Origin: Gyrodactylus bullatarudis
Lineage: Eukaryota; Platyhelminthes; Monogenea; Gyrodactylidea; Gyrodactylidae
NCBI GenBank assembly: GCA_012064415.1
Contig: SSNU01000234.1
Span: 100,598-164,597 of the forward strand
Direction: 5' to 3'
Length of the DNA stretch: 64,000 bases
The notes beneath the pieces are model-generated. The model saw only the letters and a list, made by a program, of their open reading frames with translations, had not been told where the DNA came from and searched no databases. The translations under genes and the position numbers were made by a program. Positions within the stretch are counted from its first letter, which is position 1, and each line of letters starts with the position of its first letter. Shown here in pieces: positions 16,701 to 30,370 of the stretch.

Positions 16701-19700
16701 ATAAAGATATCTATTTCGGGCATACTCACCAGTGTGATATATGCCATATAATTACAGGTTTAACAAATTGAAAGATATGGCCTTATTGGGTCTAAATTTT
16801 ATATAGTCTTACAGTTAGTTCCTACCTTTTATCAGGCCAGAAAAGTTTATGCAATAAATATTATAATTACATTCAGCAATTAATGGAAAGGAAAATTACT
16901 TTGCTCAAATTTCCTATGTAATCGGTAGCTCAGCTCAAAACCAATGTCATAGACCACTTATTTACAAAATTTACTTCTAGTCAGAAATAAATTACTCTAA
17001 TTTCTTTCTAGGCCAACTTGTTAACCAATGTTTGTATAGTGAACAGGAATCTGAGAAAGACTTTGGTCTTGCCACAGTGTCAAAGATTGTCAATCCCCCA
17101 TCATCACCAGACTCATCTCAGAATAAGAAACTATCCAATCTAAATAATTACGGATATAATTACTCTCTGTGCGCTGTTCGAGATGTTTTCCCGAAAATCA
17201 GTATAACTGATCATGACTTTTTCGGCAGCAGGTCTCAATTTCGACTCCCGTTCAACCTCCCTGGCCATCACATAACCATATCTGGACAAATAAGATTGAA
17301 CAACTTTCTACCCTGCGATATAAGCTATCAGATAAACAATTTTGTCAAGGGAAATATACCTCCTTCAAAGTTTGACTACATCACTCAAATAAGTTCCTAC
17401 GATGCTCTGAGTATATCCTTCAAAATTGAAGGATTCAAGCAGAGCAGTCTATTGAAAATAAAGAATGAAACATTGATCACTACTCTGGTTTTGCGTATCT
17501 ACGACTATGAGGATAGACCATTAGAACTAGAAGTGAGTTTCATTGGAAAACCTTCCGATAATTTTTATTTTTATTTTACATCCTCTTAGATACACATAAA
17601 TTCTATCAAGCATGGTTCCATTTATATTTCACTTCATGCTCAATATTGGATAATTAATAAAACTGGTTTGCCACTAATCTATAGTCCCTATGTTACATCG
17701 AATAATTATGAAACATCAAATATTGACGAATCCTTGGATCAGAATGCCAGACAATGTCTATCTGCTGGACAAGTGGAAGAGAATGAATATGCAAGACTTA
17801 TGATACCTTTTATGTTTTCCAGTATATCCAGAGTACAACGAGCTGAAGGTTCCAATGGTAGGTTTCTTCAAATTCGCATTGGTCGCAAGTACAAACCACA
17901 TCAGAGATCCCTCGACTTGGAGACGAAATTCGCTAGGGTTTGGTCTAAAAAGATTGCCATTGACAAAATATCTTCTGGATGCATCGAGTTAAGAATAAAA
18001 ACCTATGATCATACGTGAGAAAACCTACAAAATTACCGAAAAAAATTTTATTTTTTTCTATTGATTTTTTTCCAGGCCTGATTTTATCTATCAGATTGGA
18101 ATAGAAATTCGTTCTGGCGTTGGCCAGAATGAACATACCCGCATGATCATTCTCAGTCCCCGTTTTGTGATTGAAAATCTTAGCTCTTATCGCCTAGATT
18201 TTATTCAGAAGCACTTTCTAAACAAACCGGAAAATGAAAAATTTTTTATATCTGCTCAGAGTGGTAGTTCCTTCACGTTCCATTGGCTTCGCTTCGATTG
18301 TGATCATTTGCTTTCATTCAGGAAATGTGGTCATAGCAATCAGATTTCACTCTGGAGCGGAGGTCTCCAAATTGACAAACCGAGCAATTATTGTGTTTTA
18401 TTACATGATGCTCTTGATACTGGTCCAAAGATATTTTTCGATGAGAGTTTGGATGGAAATATTAAACAGGAGGATAAGAATATGTTGTTCCATGTTTCGG
18501 TAGTGCTTCAAGGACCTACCTACAAAATCTCTATTTGTGATGCCAACATGTTACCACCACCATTCAAGATTATTAACAACACAGAGATGTTTATCAACTA
18601 TCGACAGTGGTTGCCTCCAGGATTCTTAGATGAAAAGAATGGTTTTAAACAACCCTCGTTCACCATTGATCCTCTGACTAGCTGCAATTACTCTCCAGAA
18701 GAACCTCTTCAAGATTCAGTATTACTACTTGAAGTTAGAGTGAGTCAACCAAACTTTTATTGTGATTTCACTAATGATAAACAAACATAATCAACTACAT
18801 TGACATTGGATATATTTAATCATTTTAATATTTTCAGGGAGGAACTCAGGCAAAGTACAAGCTGTACGACTCATTGAATGCTAAAAATGACTATCTTCAC
18901 TACGTTAATTTAGTTTACATATCTTTTTACAAAATGGCGAATGATGAAATTCTATCAGGTTTCAACTTGGCCAACTCAGAACAAGTGACAAACCCTGATC
19001 AAGATGATGTTCCTTGGGTGCTTGAGGTTATGCCTAATACAAGATTTGTTCATATTGCCAAAAAGGTATGTGAATCTGTTTATGAAAAATAGGTTATCCA
19101 GGGTCTAACAAAAGTCTAATAATCAAGTAACACGATGCATGAGTTTCATATGAAATCTTTGGTCCTTTTTATTTTCAAAGTGGTTTATTAAACCTAGGTC
19201 TAAAATTTTTAGGGGTTTGCGAATCTCACGAATGGGTCAATAAATATTAGTAAAACTAGATAATCAAGTACCTTCTTCAGTGGAATGAAACGCTTGTACT
19301 CTGAATTCTCTTCAATTTTATCTAAAAAGCCTAGTGTTGTATACAGAGCCTCAAAAATAGTAGCTTAACACTTGTTCCGGAAAAGGTGAATATTTCATAT
19401 TCGGTAAATGGTTGTAAACAACCCCAGTAAGTAACCAGTCAGAAATACGTAAAATAAGCATTTATTGAAAGCAATTTTGACAAATAACAAGTTGATGTTA
19501 TTTACAAGGAAAAATGTCACACTTTGCACACTTCTTGTAGCCACTCTTGTCTTCTTTTCTTGGACATATGCCGCATCGTTTTTTTCCCAGAACCACTTTT
19601 GGAATTTTGGCCATTGCTTGAGACTCGATTATGGTTTTTTCTAAAATGCTTGAATCTTTTCTTTTTCTCGATGATTCGTGGAGCAAGCTTTGAGGAATAT

Positions 19701-22700
19701 TCTTCTGGATTTTTTGCCATTGTTCTCCAGGAATATAGGATTTTTCAAGCAATACAGAACATAGGCGTTGTAGGCTGCTATGTCCAACATATTCCAGAAG
19801 ACTGTTAGTGTCCACCTCTTACAGGCTCTTTTACAGCTATAGTTTCTGATCAGTTGATCAAGTGTATCCACACCAGCTTTTGTCGAATTGTAGTATGTAA
19901 CAATCTCCGGTTTATCTTGATCATCTTCAGTTGTTTCGTGTAAAATAGATAGTAGTAAGACAAGCTTATTTTTTCTGGCTCCGTACCTAAGCAGGATGTT
20001 ATGATTTTGAAATAGATACTCTTTTGAGTTTTGTTCAATTTTCTTATTGTTGAACGCTTTAGGTAGAAACTTTCGGTTTTGACGACAAGTGCCAACTATC
20101 GATGTTTTGTGATTCTTCAGGAAATCGGATAGCTCGATCGATGTAAAAAAATTATCACATATTACTGTTCTACCTCTATTTAGATAAGGGTGAATAAGCT
20201 GTTTCACAACTCTTGTACCTTGGTTTTTTTCTATCTGCAGCTCTTTACCAATATAAATATCCGCATTTACCAAGTATGAGTTTTTTGAATCACATGCTGC
20301 CCAAATTTTTATACCATACTTGCCAGGCTTTGTTGGTATATATACTTTGAAAGGGAATCTTCCTTTGAAAGCTACAAGTTGTTCATCAATGGTTATTTGA
20401 TCAGATGGCTCGTAACACTTTTGACAGTTTTCTATGAATTTTTGAAACAAGTTTCTGATTGGTGATAGTTTATCCCTGTGATTATCGGATGATTTCTCTC
20501 GTTCAACCTTATTATCGAATCGAATGAATTTCTTTATGACTGAAAATCTGGAATAGGTCATATTGTTCAAATTCAAATTGGAAAATTCTTCAGACTAGAG
20601 TTCCTCGAGGTACATTTTTTTTGTTTCGAAACGCCAAAGTGTAGGCAAATTCCGATCCAAGTTGAAATTTCTTCTTGAGTAATTGGACGGGACTTACAAT
20701 CCTTATATTTCATGTACAAATTCGAATAATTTTGTATATCTTCTATCATGGATTTATCAATCAGGCACGAGAAAAATTCTGATTTCAAAAATTGATTTTG
20801 TGAAAATGATTTGAGTCCTGGTTTAGCAGTAAAGATGTTTCTTGCAGGAACTTTATGTGAGGATGTTTTGCGCTTAGTATAAATGTAATTTCCATATTTT
20901 GATTTTAGATCCTCTGAATCATTGATATTTACTTCAAGTTCATCTGTAGAAGAAATATCATCAATGATATGGTCTTCTTCCTCTGTTGAAATATCTGATA
21001 AGTCAGAATCCCTATATATTTCCGATACGAGTTTTTTAGAGAGAGAGCTATGAGAAACGTCCTTATTCATGGTATGTAAGTGAAATAATGATAAAATATT
21101 CTTCTTATAAGGCTTGTTTAGTTAGAAAATATCATTGGGGGTGCTAGCAACCCCATTTGCCATACGCGGTGAATTTTCTTACATCATCAATATGTTGTTA
21201 TTGATGAAACTTTTAGTATATTTGTTTTTATAACCCTATAGTAACATGAACAATCCTAGAATAGATTAAAGAGCAGGAGAAAAATCTGTAAATATCGCAA
21301 GTTTATTTTACATGAAAGCCTGTTGGGGGTGTGTACAAACCCATTTCCGGAATAAGTGTTAAAAATCGCAAACGATAGAATAAATGACTATTTTTAGTAT
21401 ATTATATGATCTACTCAAAAGTAATGGGATTTGAAAATTAATAATTAATCATTTTATTGAAATTTTTTATTATAAATCTATCGGTTTTGAAATTTCTACG
21501 AGGTGATCCATGCAATCGCATATTACAGTGAATTCATAAGAGTATTGCTTTATTAACTTTTCAGTTTTTTGAAACGTGGTAAGGTAAATTTTCGATTGTA
21601 TCGATAAATTTAGCATAATCTGATTGGTCCAGATTTCAAGGACCAATTATAATAAACACGGCATGGGAATTTAAGTTGCTAAAAATAGTTATTTAAAAGT
21701 TGAAATAATATAAGAATTAATAGTAGTTAAAAATTAAAAATAGTTAATTTTAGTAGGCTATAACTTCGGTACTATGCAACTTTAGAACCTTTTGCTATCA
21801 TTTTTGAAGCCATACAACTTCCTGTGCAATTAAGTAAAAATAGTCGTTTTTGAGGCTCTGGTTATATATGTTGCAATCATTTTATAGAACTCGATAGTTA
21901 TATAATCTTCGCCGATTATGTATAATAATCAAGCCTCTGATCATTGTATATAATTCTTATCTTGAATGAAGAGAAACTCTGATGATTATATATAACTCTC
22001 GTCTGATAAAAAGTCAGGGGTTCTACATACATTTTAACCCAAAAGACAAATGACGTATGGTGTAACTATTCATATTATGAAGAACTACAGGTAAAAGCTC
22101 AGATTTATTACCCTATTTCTTTTTAAATAGAATAGTGCCTATCTTTTATATTCTTTATACTCAGTATTGTACACTAACCTAGTACTCACACATATAGATT
22201 ATAATTATAATCTTTAACTAGAAATATTTCGTTCTAGGTGCTTAGGTCGTATATCCCACAGGAACGTCTTATTTGGTAATGGATTATAATCTATAATTAT
22301 AGAAAAAATTGTTTAATATGTAATCTCCTAATACTATGGTTTGACAATGTCTTTAACATGTTCTCTTTCTAAAGCTATTTTATATTTCTTGAATGTTGAG
22401 CTTACGATCTAGATTCTGAAAATTCAATTTCTTGATGAAAAATTTGAGAATTCATACTGTTTTTCTTTATTTAAAAAAAATTAGTCTGGCAAGCTCTCTA
22501 AAATTTTGAATAATCTTATCTTCTTTGTCCAGAAATACCAAAATTTCCACAGAAATCTTTAAAAAATTCGAGCAATTTTTTTATTAAGCATCAATTTAAA
22601 ACATCCACACAATGTCATATCGATCGACACAAATTTTAAGTTTAATCCATTCGCTAAAAAGTTAAAAGGAAACATACAGGTTTGGAATTTTTATTTTTTC

Positions 22701-25700
22701 CAATCTCATAATTTATAAGGAATTTTTCAGATCTGGAAAAAATCATAAAAAATCAATTTATCTCCACCATTTACCTTAATTTTGAATTTTTCATGACTCT
22801 GTGTATGATAGGCATATTTGTTACTACCCCTGACTTATCAGACGAGAGTTATATATAATCGTCAGTTTTTCTTCATTCAAGATAAGAATTATATATAATG
22901 ATCAGAGGCTTGATTATTATACATAATCGGCGAAGATTATATAACTATCGAGTTCTATAAATTGATTGCAACATATGTAAAAAACTATTCAGAATTTATT
23001 AATACTATCAAGCATAAACCTATACTTTTTAGATTCCTTATAAAAATATAATTTAAAATTATTTGGTTTACATGTAATAAGAACTATTATGATAGAGTAC
23101 ATCATCTCAAAGACAGCCATTACAACTTTGGATGTTGACACCATCTGGACACATTTTTCATCATGGCTCCATGTCTCCACATGATCCTAATGAGAGTGTT
23201 GATAGCCTTTACCAAAAGAAATTATTATGCCTAGATATTCTTGCAATGAATAGGAATCAATTGGAAAAACTATCTACCATATCAAATCTAAATCAGTTTG
23301 ACTCGAATACAATAAAAAACTTTGAAATATCTTCCCTATGCTTGAATCAATACAATGAAAAGAGAACTCGTTACCAAACATGGAAGATCGATAAGAGCCT
23401 AACGTTATACAACGAAGCAAATTATATTGTCCAAGGCTTTCGTAGGAAACTTGATAACGAACTGGGAAAATCAAACCCTAGTCCTATTGCATTCGCTGCT
23501 AAGCCAAAGAGACAGGTACTTGTCAGTTCATCAATCGTACCATCAGCAATTAGACCAATATTCTACAGACCTGGCAATGGGACTATCAAAGTAACCATTG
23601 ATTATGAGAATAAGAATGGACCGACACGTTTCATTAGAATTGAAAACCTAGAAGATATTGATTTCCCAGAATGCGATGATAAGAAGAAAAAAGATTCAAA
23701 AACTAAAGGAGTAAGCTATACTATCGAAATTCTTCCAATTTCTGGATTTTAACTTTCAAGCAATCACTTTTTTGAGTTCAATTAGAATGTGATTCTTTCT
23801 AATTCTAACTAAAACATTCCTGTTTTAGCCTCATAATGATTTGTAATTTGGATTTTATTTCTTTCTAGTTTCTGAACAATTTAGAAAGATGGAACGGCGA
23901 TGGATGGCGATATTATGAGAATTATTCACTGTCCAAACTTAAAAGAGTCAAAATCAGATCCCTTGATGAAATAAAGGAAATTGACGAAAAACCTAAAGTG
24001 AACAGAATAACAGTTGGTGATAATTTTGATTAGCTTTTATCAAAATGAATAAACATGAAAATTTTTATCCTATCTAGTTTAGCGTATCGTTTGAAAATAA
24101 CTTTGGAATATCCCTTATAAATCCTTTTGGAGAGGAACTTATCTACGCTAGTCTAGCCAAAGTTTTCCTGTCAGTCTCACGAGCATACTTGAAAAGAAGC
24201 ATTACTTACGATCAGATCGATGACAACCAGGATTTCCTCATAACTCATGATTTGTCAAGACCTGTAGAAAAAATCCTCCTCAGAATAAAGCATATCCAAG
24301 TAAAGATATTTTCTGATGTTTATTACCCTATTTCTTTATCTAGATTGATAATCAATGCCTTGGGTCAAACTATCCCGTTTTTCTTTACTCTGAGTCAAGA
24401 AATGAGGATGGAACTTCCGATTACATTGAGGGTCAAGTTACTAAGGAAAACCAATTAAGCATCATTGATCGAAGCGCCAACTTTAATGCAGTTAACATGG
24501 AATTAGAAAGACCGTATGATAATATATGGAACGCTTTCATCTTCAACTACTTACAAGTAAAATTTGAATTTTTCAGTAAAAGTTTTCGAATTGATCTTTT
24601 TATTTTCCAAATGTTTAGGTCAAGATTGGCAAACTCAATATCATGGCAGAGGAACTTCTCATACTTAAATTAATTCAATTCTTTCAACTAACAAAGAAAG
24701 ATTCATATTCAGAACCTCTAGAGATCGAAAATGATCTGTTAAACTTTAAGTAAGTTTCATTTTTTTTAAGAAAGACCATTCAAGTTAAACTTTTTGAAAT
24801 TTAAGCTAGTTTTTAAACAATATAGCACTTTACCTCATGGAAAACTGGTCTAGAGAGAATATGTTAAAAACATAATTTTCCTGATCTGATTAACTTATAA
24901 GTTAATCATGAGCCTAATTATAAATTTATGGAGAAAATTGACTCCAAAATCACTAAATTTTCGACAAAAAAGTAGCTGGAATGCGCAAATTTTTGTTTTG
25001 CGCGACACTCAAGGTATCATTAGATAGAAAATTTAATTGTGATTCTAGTGATGCCTAATTAGTTAATTGAATTTTTTATTTTAATAAAAATTAAATTGTT
25101 TGAAATTATATTTTAATTTAAAATTCTCAAATTCGGTTTTTTCAATTTATCTCAAAAACTAAACACAATTTAGAAAATATAATTACAGATCTGAAATCAG
25201 CACAAAATTTCAATCCAGAAAATGTTTGGATCAAGATCCTATTGCAAATTTTTTCTAAAATGTCCTAGTGTGTTATTCTATACTGTATAATAATGATAAT
25301 TTCCCATTCATATTTGTAAAAAAGGGAGGAGACATGATCTGAGGAACCAATCAAATCACACAGTACTACATTCATAATTTGTATATTTATTTACTATAAT
25401 TCTTTGGCTTTATTCTTTGCATTAGTGAATTCCATTCATATAGTTTTAAACTGGTTTCAATCAATGATTCACGTAGCTAGAGAATTTAAAAGAGGAATTA
25501 AAAAGATTACAAGCACCTCGTAGTGAATCATGAACTAGAATCAGAAAAAACTTTCGAAGAAACTAAGGAATAGTTTAGGGCAGGAGCCAATGAAAACTAA
25601 GAGCATGAAAATTAAATTTCAATTTCATTATTTACAGTAGCTCCAAAAGTACCATGACAATATCACCATATATTTATACAAATAATTTGCTGATAAAAAT

Positions 25701-27883
25701 TGATCCATTGCGAATATCCCTGCAGACATGTAAAAATGTTGGAAATCTCAACCTACGAGAAGCAAAACGTTTGCTCCCATTCCTCATTAGCTTCACAGAT
25801 GCTGAACTGAAACTGGTCAAATTTGAATTGAAGCATAACCTTGAGACAATGAATGCTTTGGGGAAAAGACTCAGTCTCTTTTATCTCATGTGTCTGAAAG
25901 CTCAGTATCTTCGAATTTGTGGGGCAGTTGATGTTCTCGGAAATCCAATAGGACTCATTAATGATATTACAACTGGTATTAGTGATTTAGTAGATTTGGA
26001 CGTTTCTGGAATGGTGAAAAATTTCACACATGGATTCAGCAATGCAGCTTCTAAAGTGAGTCAAAAATAACTTGATCTCATTCAAAAAAATAAAATTTTT
26101 TAATTCTTTTCAGCTTTTGAATAATGTCTCGAACATAACTAATGCAGCCTCTTTCGATTCGAAATATCTCGAAAAAAGATCGGAGATTCTAAATCCAAAG
26201 AGGAGCATTGTTTCTCTTGGTTTCATGGATAATTTTGACTCCAATTCAATGAAGGTTCTTGATTTCTCTAAACTCCCACTGGAGTCTCTATCTGATTTTC
26301 AGTTGACTTCTAACATTAGTGGTCGACACACTGTGAGAAATTCTGTTCATTCAGATCCTTTCACTGCTGGTATAAATAATCTTTGGAATGGAATTTACGG
26401 TGGTGCTACATCTTTAGTACTTCAACCATATCAAGGAATGAAAGAACGTCAAATTAAAGTGAATTTTAAATTCTTAACGTAAAATTATTTAGGGTCTTGT
26501 CTATGGTGTTGGCAAGGGTATGATAGGAACCTTTACTAAGCCCATTGGTGGAATGCTTGACTTTATGTCAGGTGCCTTTGCAAGTGTTTCAGAAGCTGCC
26601 AAATCTTCGGAAAAGGGCCGTCCTAAACGTGTTCGTCCACGTAGAGCTGGAATAACAATCAATCAGCCGATCGTTCCTTTTGATTTAGCTGATGCTGTCG
26701 GCCAAATCATTATGCTGAGGAGTCTTAAAAACGGTATCAACATACCAAATCTTTGTCCAGCATTCAATAAAAACGATTCCTTTTCTGTTGATATTGACTC
26801 TGAAGATGAAGAAGAAGCTGACCTATCAAAGCAAGATGTAAAGAGTGAGATTTCCTCAAAGAACTTGTATCTAAATGAATGAAGATGTAATTCGTAAACC
26901 TTTGATTTCAGAATCAGCTTACAACCACACAACAAAAATATTATACTTGACCACTGGCTATGCTAACAGCAAGACTACATTAGCTACTCTTGAAGGTAAG
27001 AATAAAGTATTAGTAGAAATTCTTTTGCTAAACCCTCTTCTAGGCGTTCCCTTTTATTTTTTCAAATAATTGTAAATAAATTTTCTACAAATAATACTGT
27101 AATTTAAAATCAAAATTAAAATAAATTGATGATTCGTTGTAATGTAATTTTACCACCAAATTTTTCAAACTTTTTAAAAAATAGTTGGTAATAAATCTTA
27201 TTATGAATATAAACTCAGTTTTAAATTAAAAATTTATTTCCTTGATAGCCTTGGGCATTGCCAGATTGGAACTTGTCCTGAAACTTCTCCCTTGTCAGTG
27301 GGACGGTACTGTTATCGTCCTAACTGACAGAGCTGTCTGGTGTTTGAAAAATGATTCTACTGCTGAAGAGAAAAACGATTTACTAGCTCTGGATGCTTCC
27401 GAGGAAAATAACTTTAACACTAAAACATGTCCATTGTTAACAGAAAAGTCTCGTACCTTGTTTATAATCCCATATTCTCGTATTGATACTTGTAATTTCG
27501 AATTGAAAAGTGCCAATGACCACAATAACTTGTTGTATAAAAATCAGGTAAGAATTAGTCTATTTAAATATGATTTTTTTTGTTATGATTGTATATTGAA
27601 TTTTATTATTTAAAATATTGCATTTTAGATTTCCAATAAAGATCAGTATTATGTAAATTTCATCGGAGACTTTGGAACAATGAAGAGAACCCAGCCATGT
27701 GATTGTCGGGTATGGGCCGAAGCTATTGTATCTTGTCTCAAGGAAGCTCACTTTCATTTCATTCAAACTGCCATGTCTATTCATAACCGAAGAATGCTAA
27801 ACTGTCTCCCAAGTGACCTTGTCAATCACCCATTTGCAATGATTCATGCTCCCAAATTTTCCCAAAACCATCCAGATTCATAA
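7754..27883 (+). CDS. Vps13D-like bridge-type lipid transfer protein
   Basis: A very large gene of roughly 4,000 residues in several dozen exons. VPS13 proteins form long hydrophobic grooves that move phospholipids at membrane contact sites; VPS13D acts at ER-mitochondria and peroxisome contacts. The N-terminal chorein region starts at the ATG at 7754: the first residues MLERFVNYFIKQFVGKYV, then LNTDEISI and LPFVVKAGKIG, match VPS13D better than A/C as I recall them. SPRDWWRYA (about 8722) is the usual chorein follow-up. The VAB/SHR-BD region lies around 17032-19065 (YWIINKTGLPLIY at about 17650). The C-terminal domain includes DVLGNPIGL (about 25935), and a PH-like end lies at 27250-27883. 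Most introns are 30-75 nt. One of about 4.05 kb (19066-23114) carries transposons, and another of about 0.9 kb precedes 25640. A 40-nt intron (26837-26876) joins DVK to NVIRKPL and avoids an in-frame stop. AATAAA is at 27973. The UBA domain of VPS13D was not located. Confidence 0.8.
16700..16980. repeat. Repeat fragments inside a Vps13D intron
   Basis: 'gggcatactcaccagt' (about 16717-16732) resembles the terminal part of the 926-bp TIR element at 29267-30192 ('aggcatactctccagt'). The stretch at about 16915-16950 is copy 2 of the 'atcggtagctcagct' repeat seen at 3830. Both lie in one intron (about 16648-17011), so the intron looks like a landing site for degraded mobile DNA. Confidence 0.5.
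19365..21362 (-). mobile_element. piggyBac-type DNA transposon, about 2.0 kb, decayed, in a Vps13D intron
   Basis: Both ends carry TTAA (19365-19368 and 21359-21362), the target duplicated by piggyBac elements. The inward inverted ends begin CACTTGTTCCGGAAA on the left and, on the complementary strand, CACTTATTCCGGAAA on the right. Short GGGGT..ACCCC palindromes lie subterminally (about 19405, 21137 and 21333). The enclosed gene on the minus strand is a piggyBac transposase (next entry). The insertion sits in the 4 kb intron of the Vps13D gene, opposite to its direction. Confidence 0.88.
19498..21070 (-). pseudogene. Broken piggyBac transposase
   Basis: The ATG at 21070 opens an acidic N-terminal region followed by ITQEEISTWIGICLHFG, then a frameshift at an A8 run near 20611-20618. 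The next in-frame segment contains a TAG where the family usually has a Trp (Leu-Trp-Ser context). The catalytic core then reads through: TIDEQLVAFKGR, VICDNFFTSIEL and AGVDTLDQL keep the three acidic DDD residues. A second frameshift near 19720 moves the reading into a C-terminal Cys-rich finger (CGICPRKED ... CAKCDIFPC) ending at 19498. All recognisable domains are present, so the copy is fairly young but cannot make full-length transposase as assembled. Confidence 0.88.
21866..22977. mobile_element. Non-autonomous TIR element, about 1.1 kb, with arms of about 150 bp
   Basis: The left arm, from 'atatgttgcaatca' through the 'cagggg' block near 22020, is matched by the reverse complement of about 22825-22977 with few differences and small indels. 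The interior has no coding capacity and contains a fragment of another repeat (22214-22286). It lies in the same Vps13D intron, about 500 bp from the piggyBac copy. The target duplication is not clear, so the superfamily is left open. Confidence 0.8.
22214..22286. repeat. Solo arm of the 253-bp MITE family
   Basis: The sequence from 'ttaactagaaatatttcg' to 'ggtaatggatta' matches the left arm of the inverted-repeat element at 60268-60520 with a few changes. Here it is flanked by 'ttataatct' in inverted orientation on both sides. Confidence 0.75.
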
Positions 27884-29264
27884 ACAGATTTCTTTCAGAT
27901 AATAGCATTCCTTATGTATTACTTTTGCACTGTTTAAAGGCATCATTTGTAAATTTGCTATCTTTCCATTAAAATAAAATTATTTCTTGAAAGATTTTTT
28001 TTGCATTTTTACCAACCTTGAAGAATACTAAATTTTTCATTTACGGGCAGAAATCTAAATCTACAATTTAATTAGAATATAATTAGTTTTCAAAATTTCG
28101 AACTCAATATTTTTAAAGCTAATTGACATGAAGATGAGAATTTACTATACTATTAACAAAAAACTCAGAAAAGGAAATATAACGGAAGGAAACCAAATAG
28201 TTTTCTAAAAATACTTATACTAATAGAACTTAGAACTTAGTCCATTTACACAAATCATTTTTTAAAAGATCTTGTTCAGCATGATCTACAATATGACTAG
28301 AATAATAATTATTGAGAGACAATTAATTATACAAATGTTCAAAAGAACAAGTACACACGTACATGGTAACTCTCCCACCATCAAATGTACTCACATACAT
28401 TACCTATACCAACACCTAGAATACTACAGAGAAATACCAAAAGAAGCACACAAGCCCTCACCTCCGAGGAGGTGAACAAGAAGAAACGGCCAATCAGATA
28501 TATTTTCATCGATTCTTGGGTTAAATTAGAGAACAGTTATTTATTCCCCCTCTTATTTCTCTCTAAGTTTACTTTGAATCGTGTTGGTCTTTTTATTATC
28601 GATGACGTGAAAACTCACCGCAAGGGATTCGTTTTTATTAGTCTCTTTGTCATTGAGAAAAATTACTGGAAAACAAAAGAAGGGCAATTATTCTATAGAC
28701 TAGCCAAATCTTATATATAAATTTGGCATGTAAAAGCTGATGAGTATGCTATGAAATAAAGTGCTATTCTTTTAACGAACCTGGCATCGCCTTAATGAAA
28801 TCTTCTAATGTTCAAATAAAATCTTTCAAACTCAATATTTTGTTCCGGATAGTCAGGAACACAAATAATGTTGTATTCCATTATGAAATGAGTTGTTGGA
28901 ATAAAATAAATTCTAAAGAAAATCGAATTTGACCAAAATAAGGCCATTTTACGAGTTTCGAAAATTTCCCACTTTTTCAACCTATGAGCTCTCATCGATT
29001 TCGAAGATTAAATGCAATTCGATACTGATATTTCAAATAAAGATTAGACGAAGAATTCAAATTCAATTAGAATAATTATACGGTATAATTTATACCTGAT
29101 CCCTGCATCAGCTGAGAATAAAAAATTTTACACTCTTCGCTTTAAATTAAGGGAGTTAATCAGAGTTAATCCTATGCAAATTCATAAAATCTATGTACAT
29201 TTTCATTCCTATTCATTGATTCGAACTGATGATATCTTTTCAATGGTGTTTGTAAAAATTATTA
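27884..29264. other. Gene-free interval with repeat fragments
   Basis: Vps13D 3' UTR signals (AATAAA at 27973) are followed by AT-rich DNA. The piece at about 28726-28795 ('ggcatgtaaaagctgatgag' onward) is a diverged relative of the right end of the TIR element at 29267-30192. A 111-codon open frame at 28385-28720 shows no family features and is not called. Confidence 0.5.
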
Positions 29265-29266
29265 TA

Positions 29267-30192
29267 TACGAGAAAGGCGATGCCTGTGATTTATCAAGAA
29301 ATAAGTACTATATTTCAGGCATACTCTCCAGTCTTTACATGCCAAAATAAATACATTACATAATTACATTATGAGCAAAACAATATCTGATTGGTTGGCC
29401 TTTCATCGTACATGTACAATATGTATGCTCAGATTACAGGTGTGAAAATGACTAATATATTGATAGTCCTTCCAAGAAAGTACTTTGTGAGGAGCGTGGA
29501 TGGACATACTTCTACACATACAATGAATAACACTGGGGGAAATTAAAAAAAAAATTTTGCTATAAATTTTGGCGAAAAACTGATTATAGTGTAAAATTTA
29601 ACGCAGATTCTAAATCTGCTTCCAAAAATTTCCTAAGTTGCCCAGTTTTTGCGCAATTCGCGAAAAACCGAAATAGCACAATTATCATAATCGGGACTTG
29701 AATAAATCAATTTTTCGACTTGATCCTTAGACATTTCAGAGTCAAATTTGATATCATTTGAAAGAGCATAAAATTCTCTATAAGACGCTTTCAAGTTCAA
29801 ACGTGCTTTTGGAATGGATCATCCTCAAAATTGGTCTTAAAGTTGAAAAAAGATGCGTTAAATTTTACACTATAATCAGTTTTTCGCCAAAATTTATAGC
29901 AAATTTTTTTTTTTAATTTCCCCCAGTGTTATTCATTGTATGTGTAGAAGTTTGTCCATCCACGCTCCTCACAAAGTACTTTCTTGGAAGGACTATCAAT
30001 ATATTAGTCATTTTCACACCTGTAATCTGAGCATACATATTGTACATGTACGATGAAAGGCCAACCAATCAGATATTGTTTTGCTCATAATGTAATTATG
30101 TAATGTATTTATTTTGGCATGTAAAGACTGGAGAGTATGCCTGAAATATAGTACTTATTTCTTGATAAATCACAGGCATCGCCTTTCTCGTA
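29267..30192. mobile_element. TIR element with arms of about 335 bp and TA flanks (fold-back or Tc1/mariner-like)
   Basis: The arm 29267-29602 is nearly identical to the reverse complement of about 29858-30192. The ends are TACGAGAAAGGCGATGCC and its complement, each bounded by TA, as expected for a TA target duplication of the Tc1/mariner group. The central spacer of about 255 bp is non-coding. Near-perfect arm identity suggests recent activity or gene conversion. Fragments of the family occur at about 28726 and 16717. Confidence 0.85.
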
Positions 30193-30370
30193 TAAAATGA
30201 TTGAAAGCATTTCCAGAGTTAAAGATGACATTAATAATCATCTCAAAGATCAAAAATTATTAATTAGCAAAGATTATTATGATCTAATCAAAGCATATGT
30301 ATAACAACGCATTTTACATTAGTAAGTTATTGACTCAACTATCAACTCTTCAAATGAAAATCTTCTCTCA

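Noticed and set aside
24890..24910. 20-bp perfect palindrome around 'gattaacttataagttaatc'
   Set aside because: Such AT-rich palindromes are expected by chance in this composition; no associated feature.
28385..28720. 111-codon open frame downstream of Vps13D
   Set aside because: No domain, poor composition for a protein, and it starts in a region flanked by repeat fragments; no splice support.
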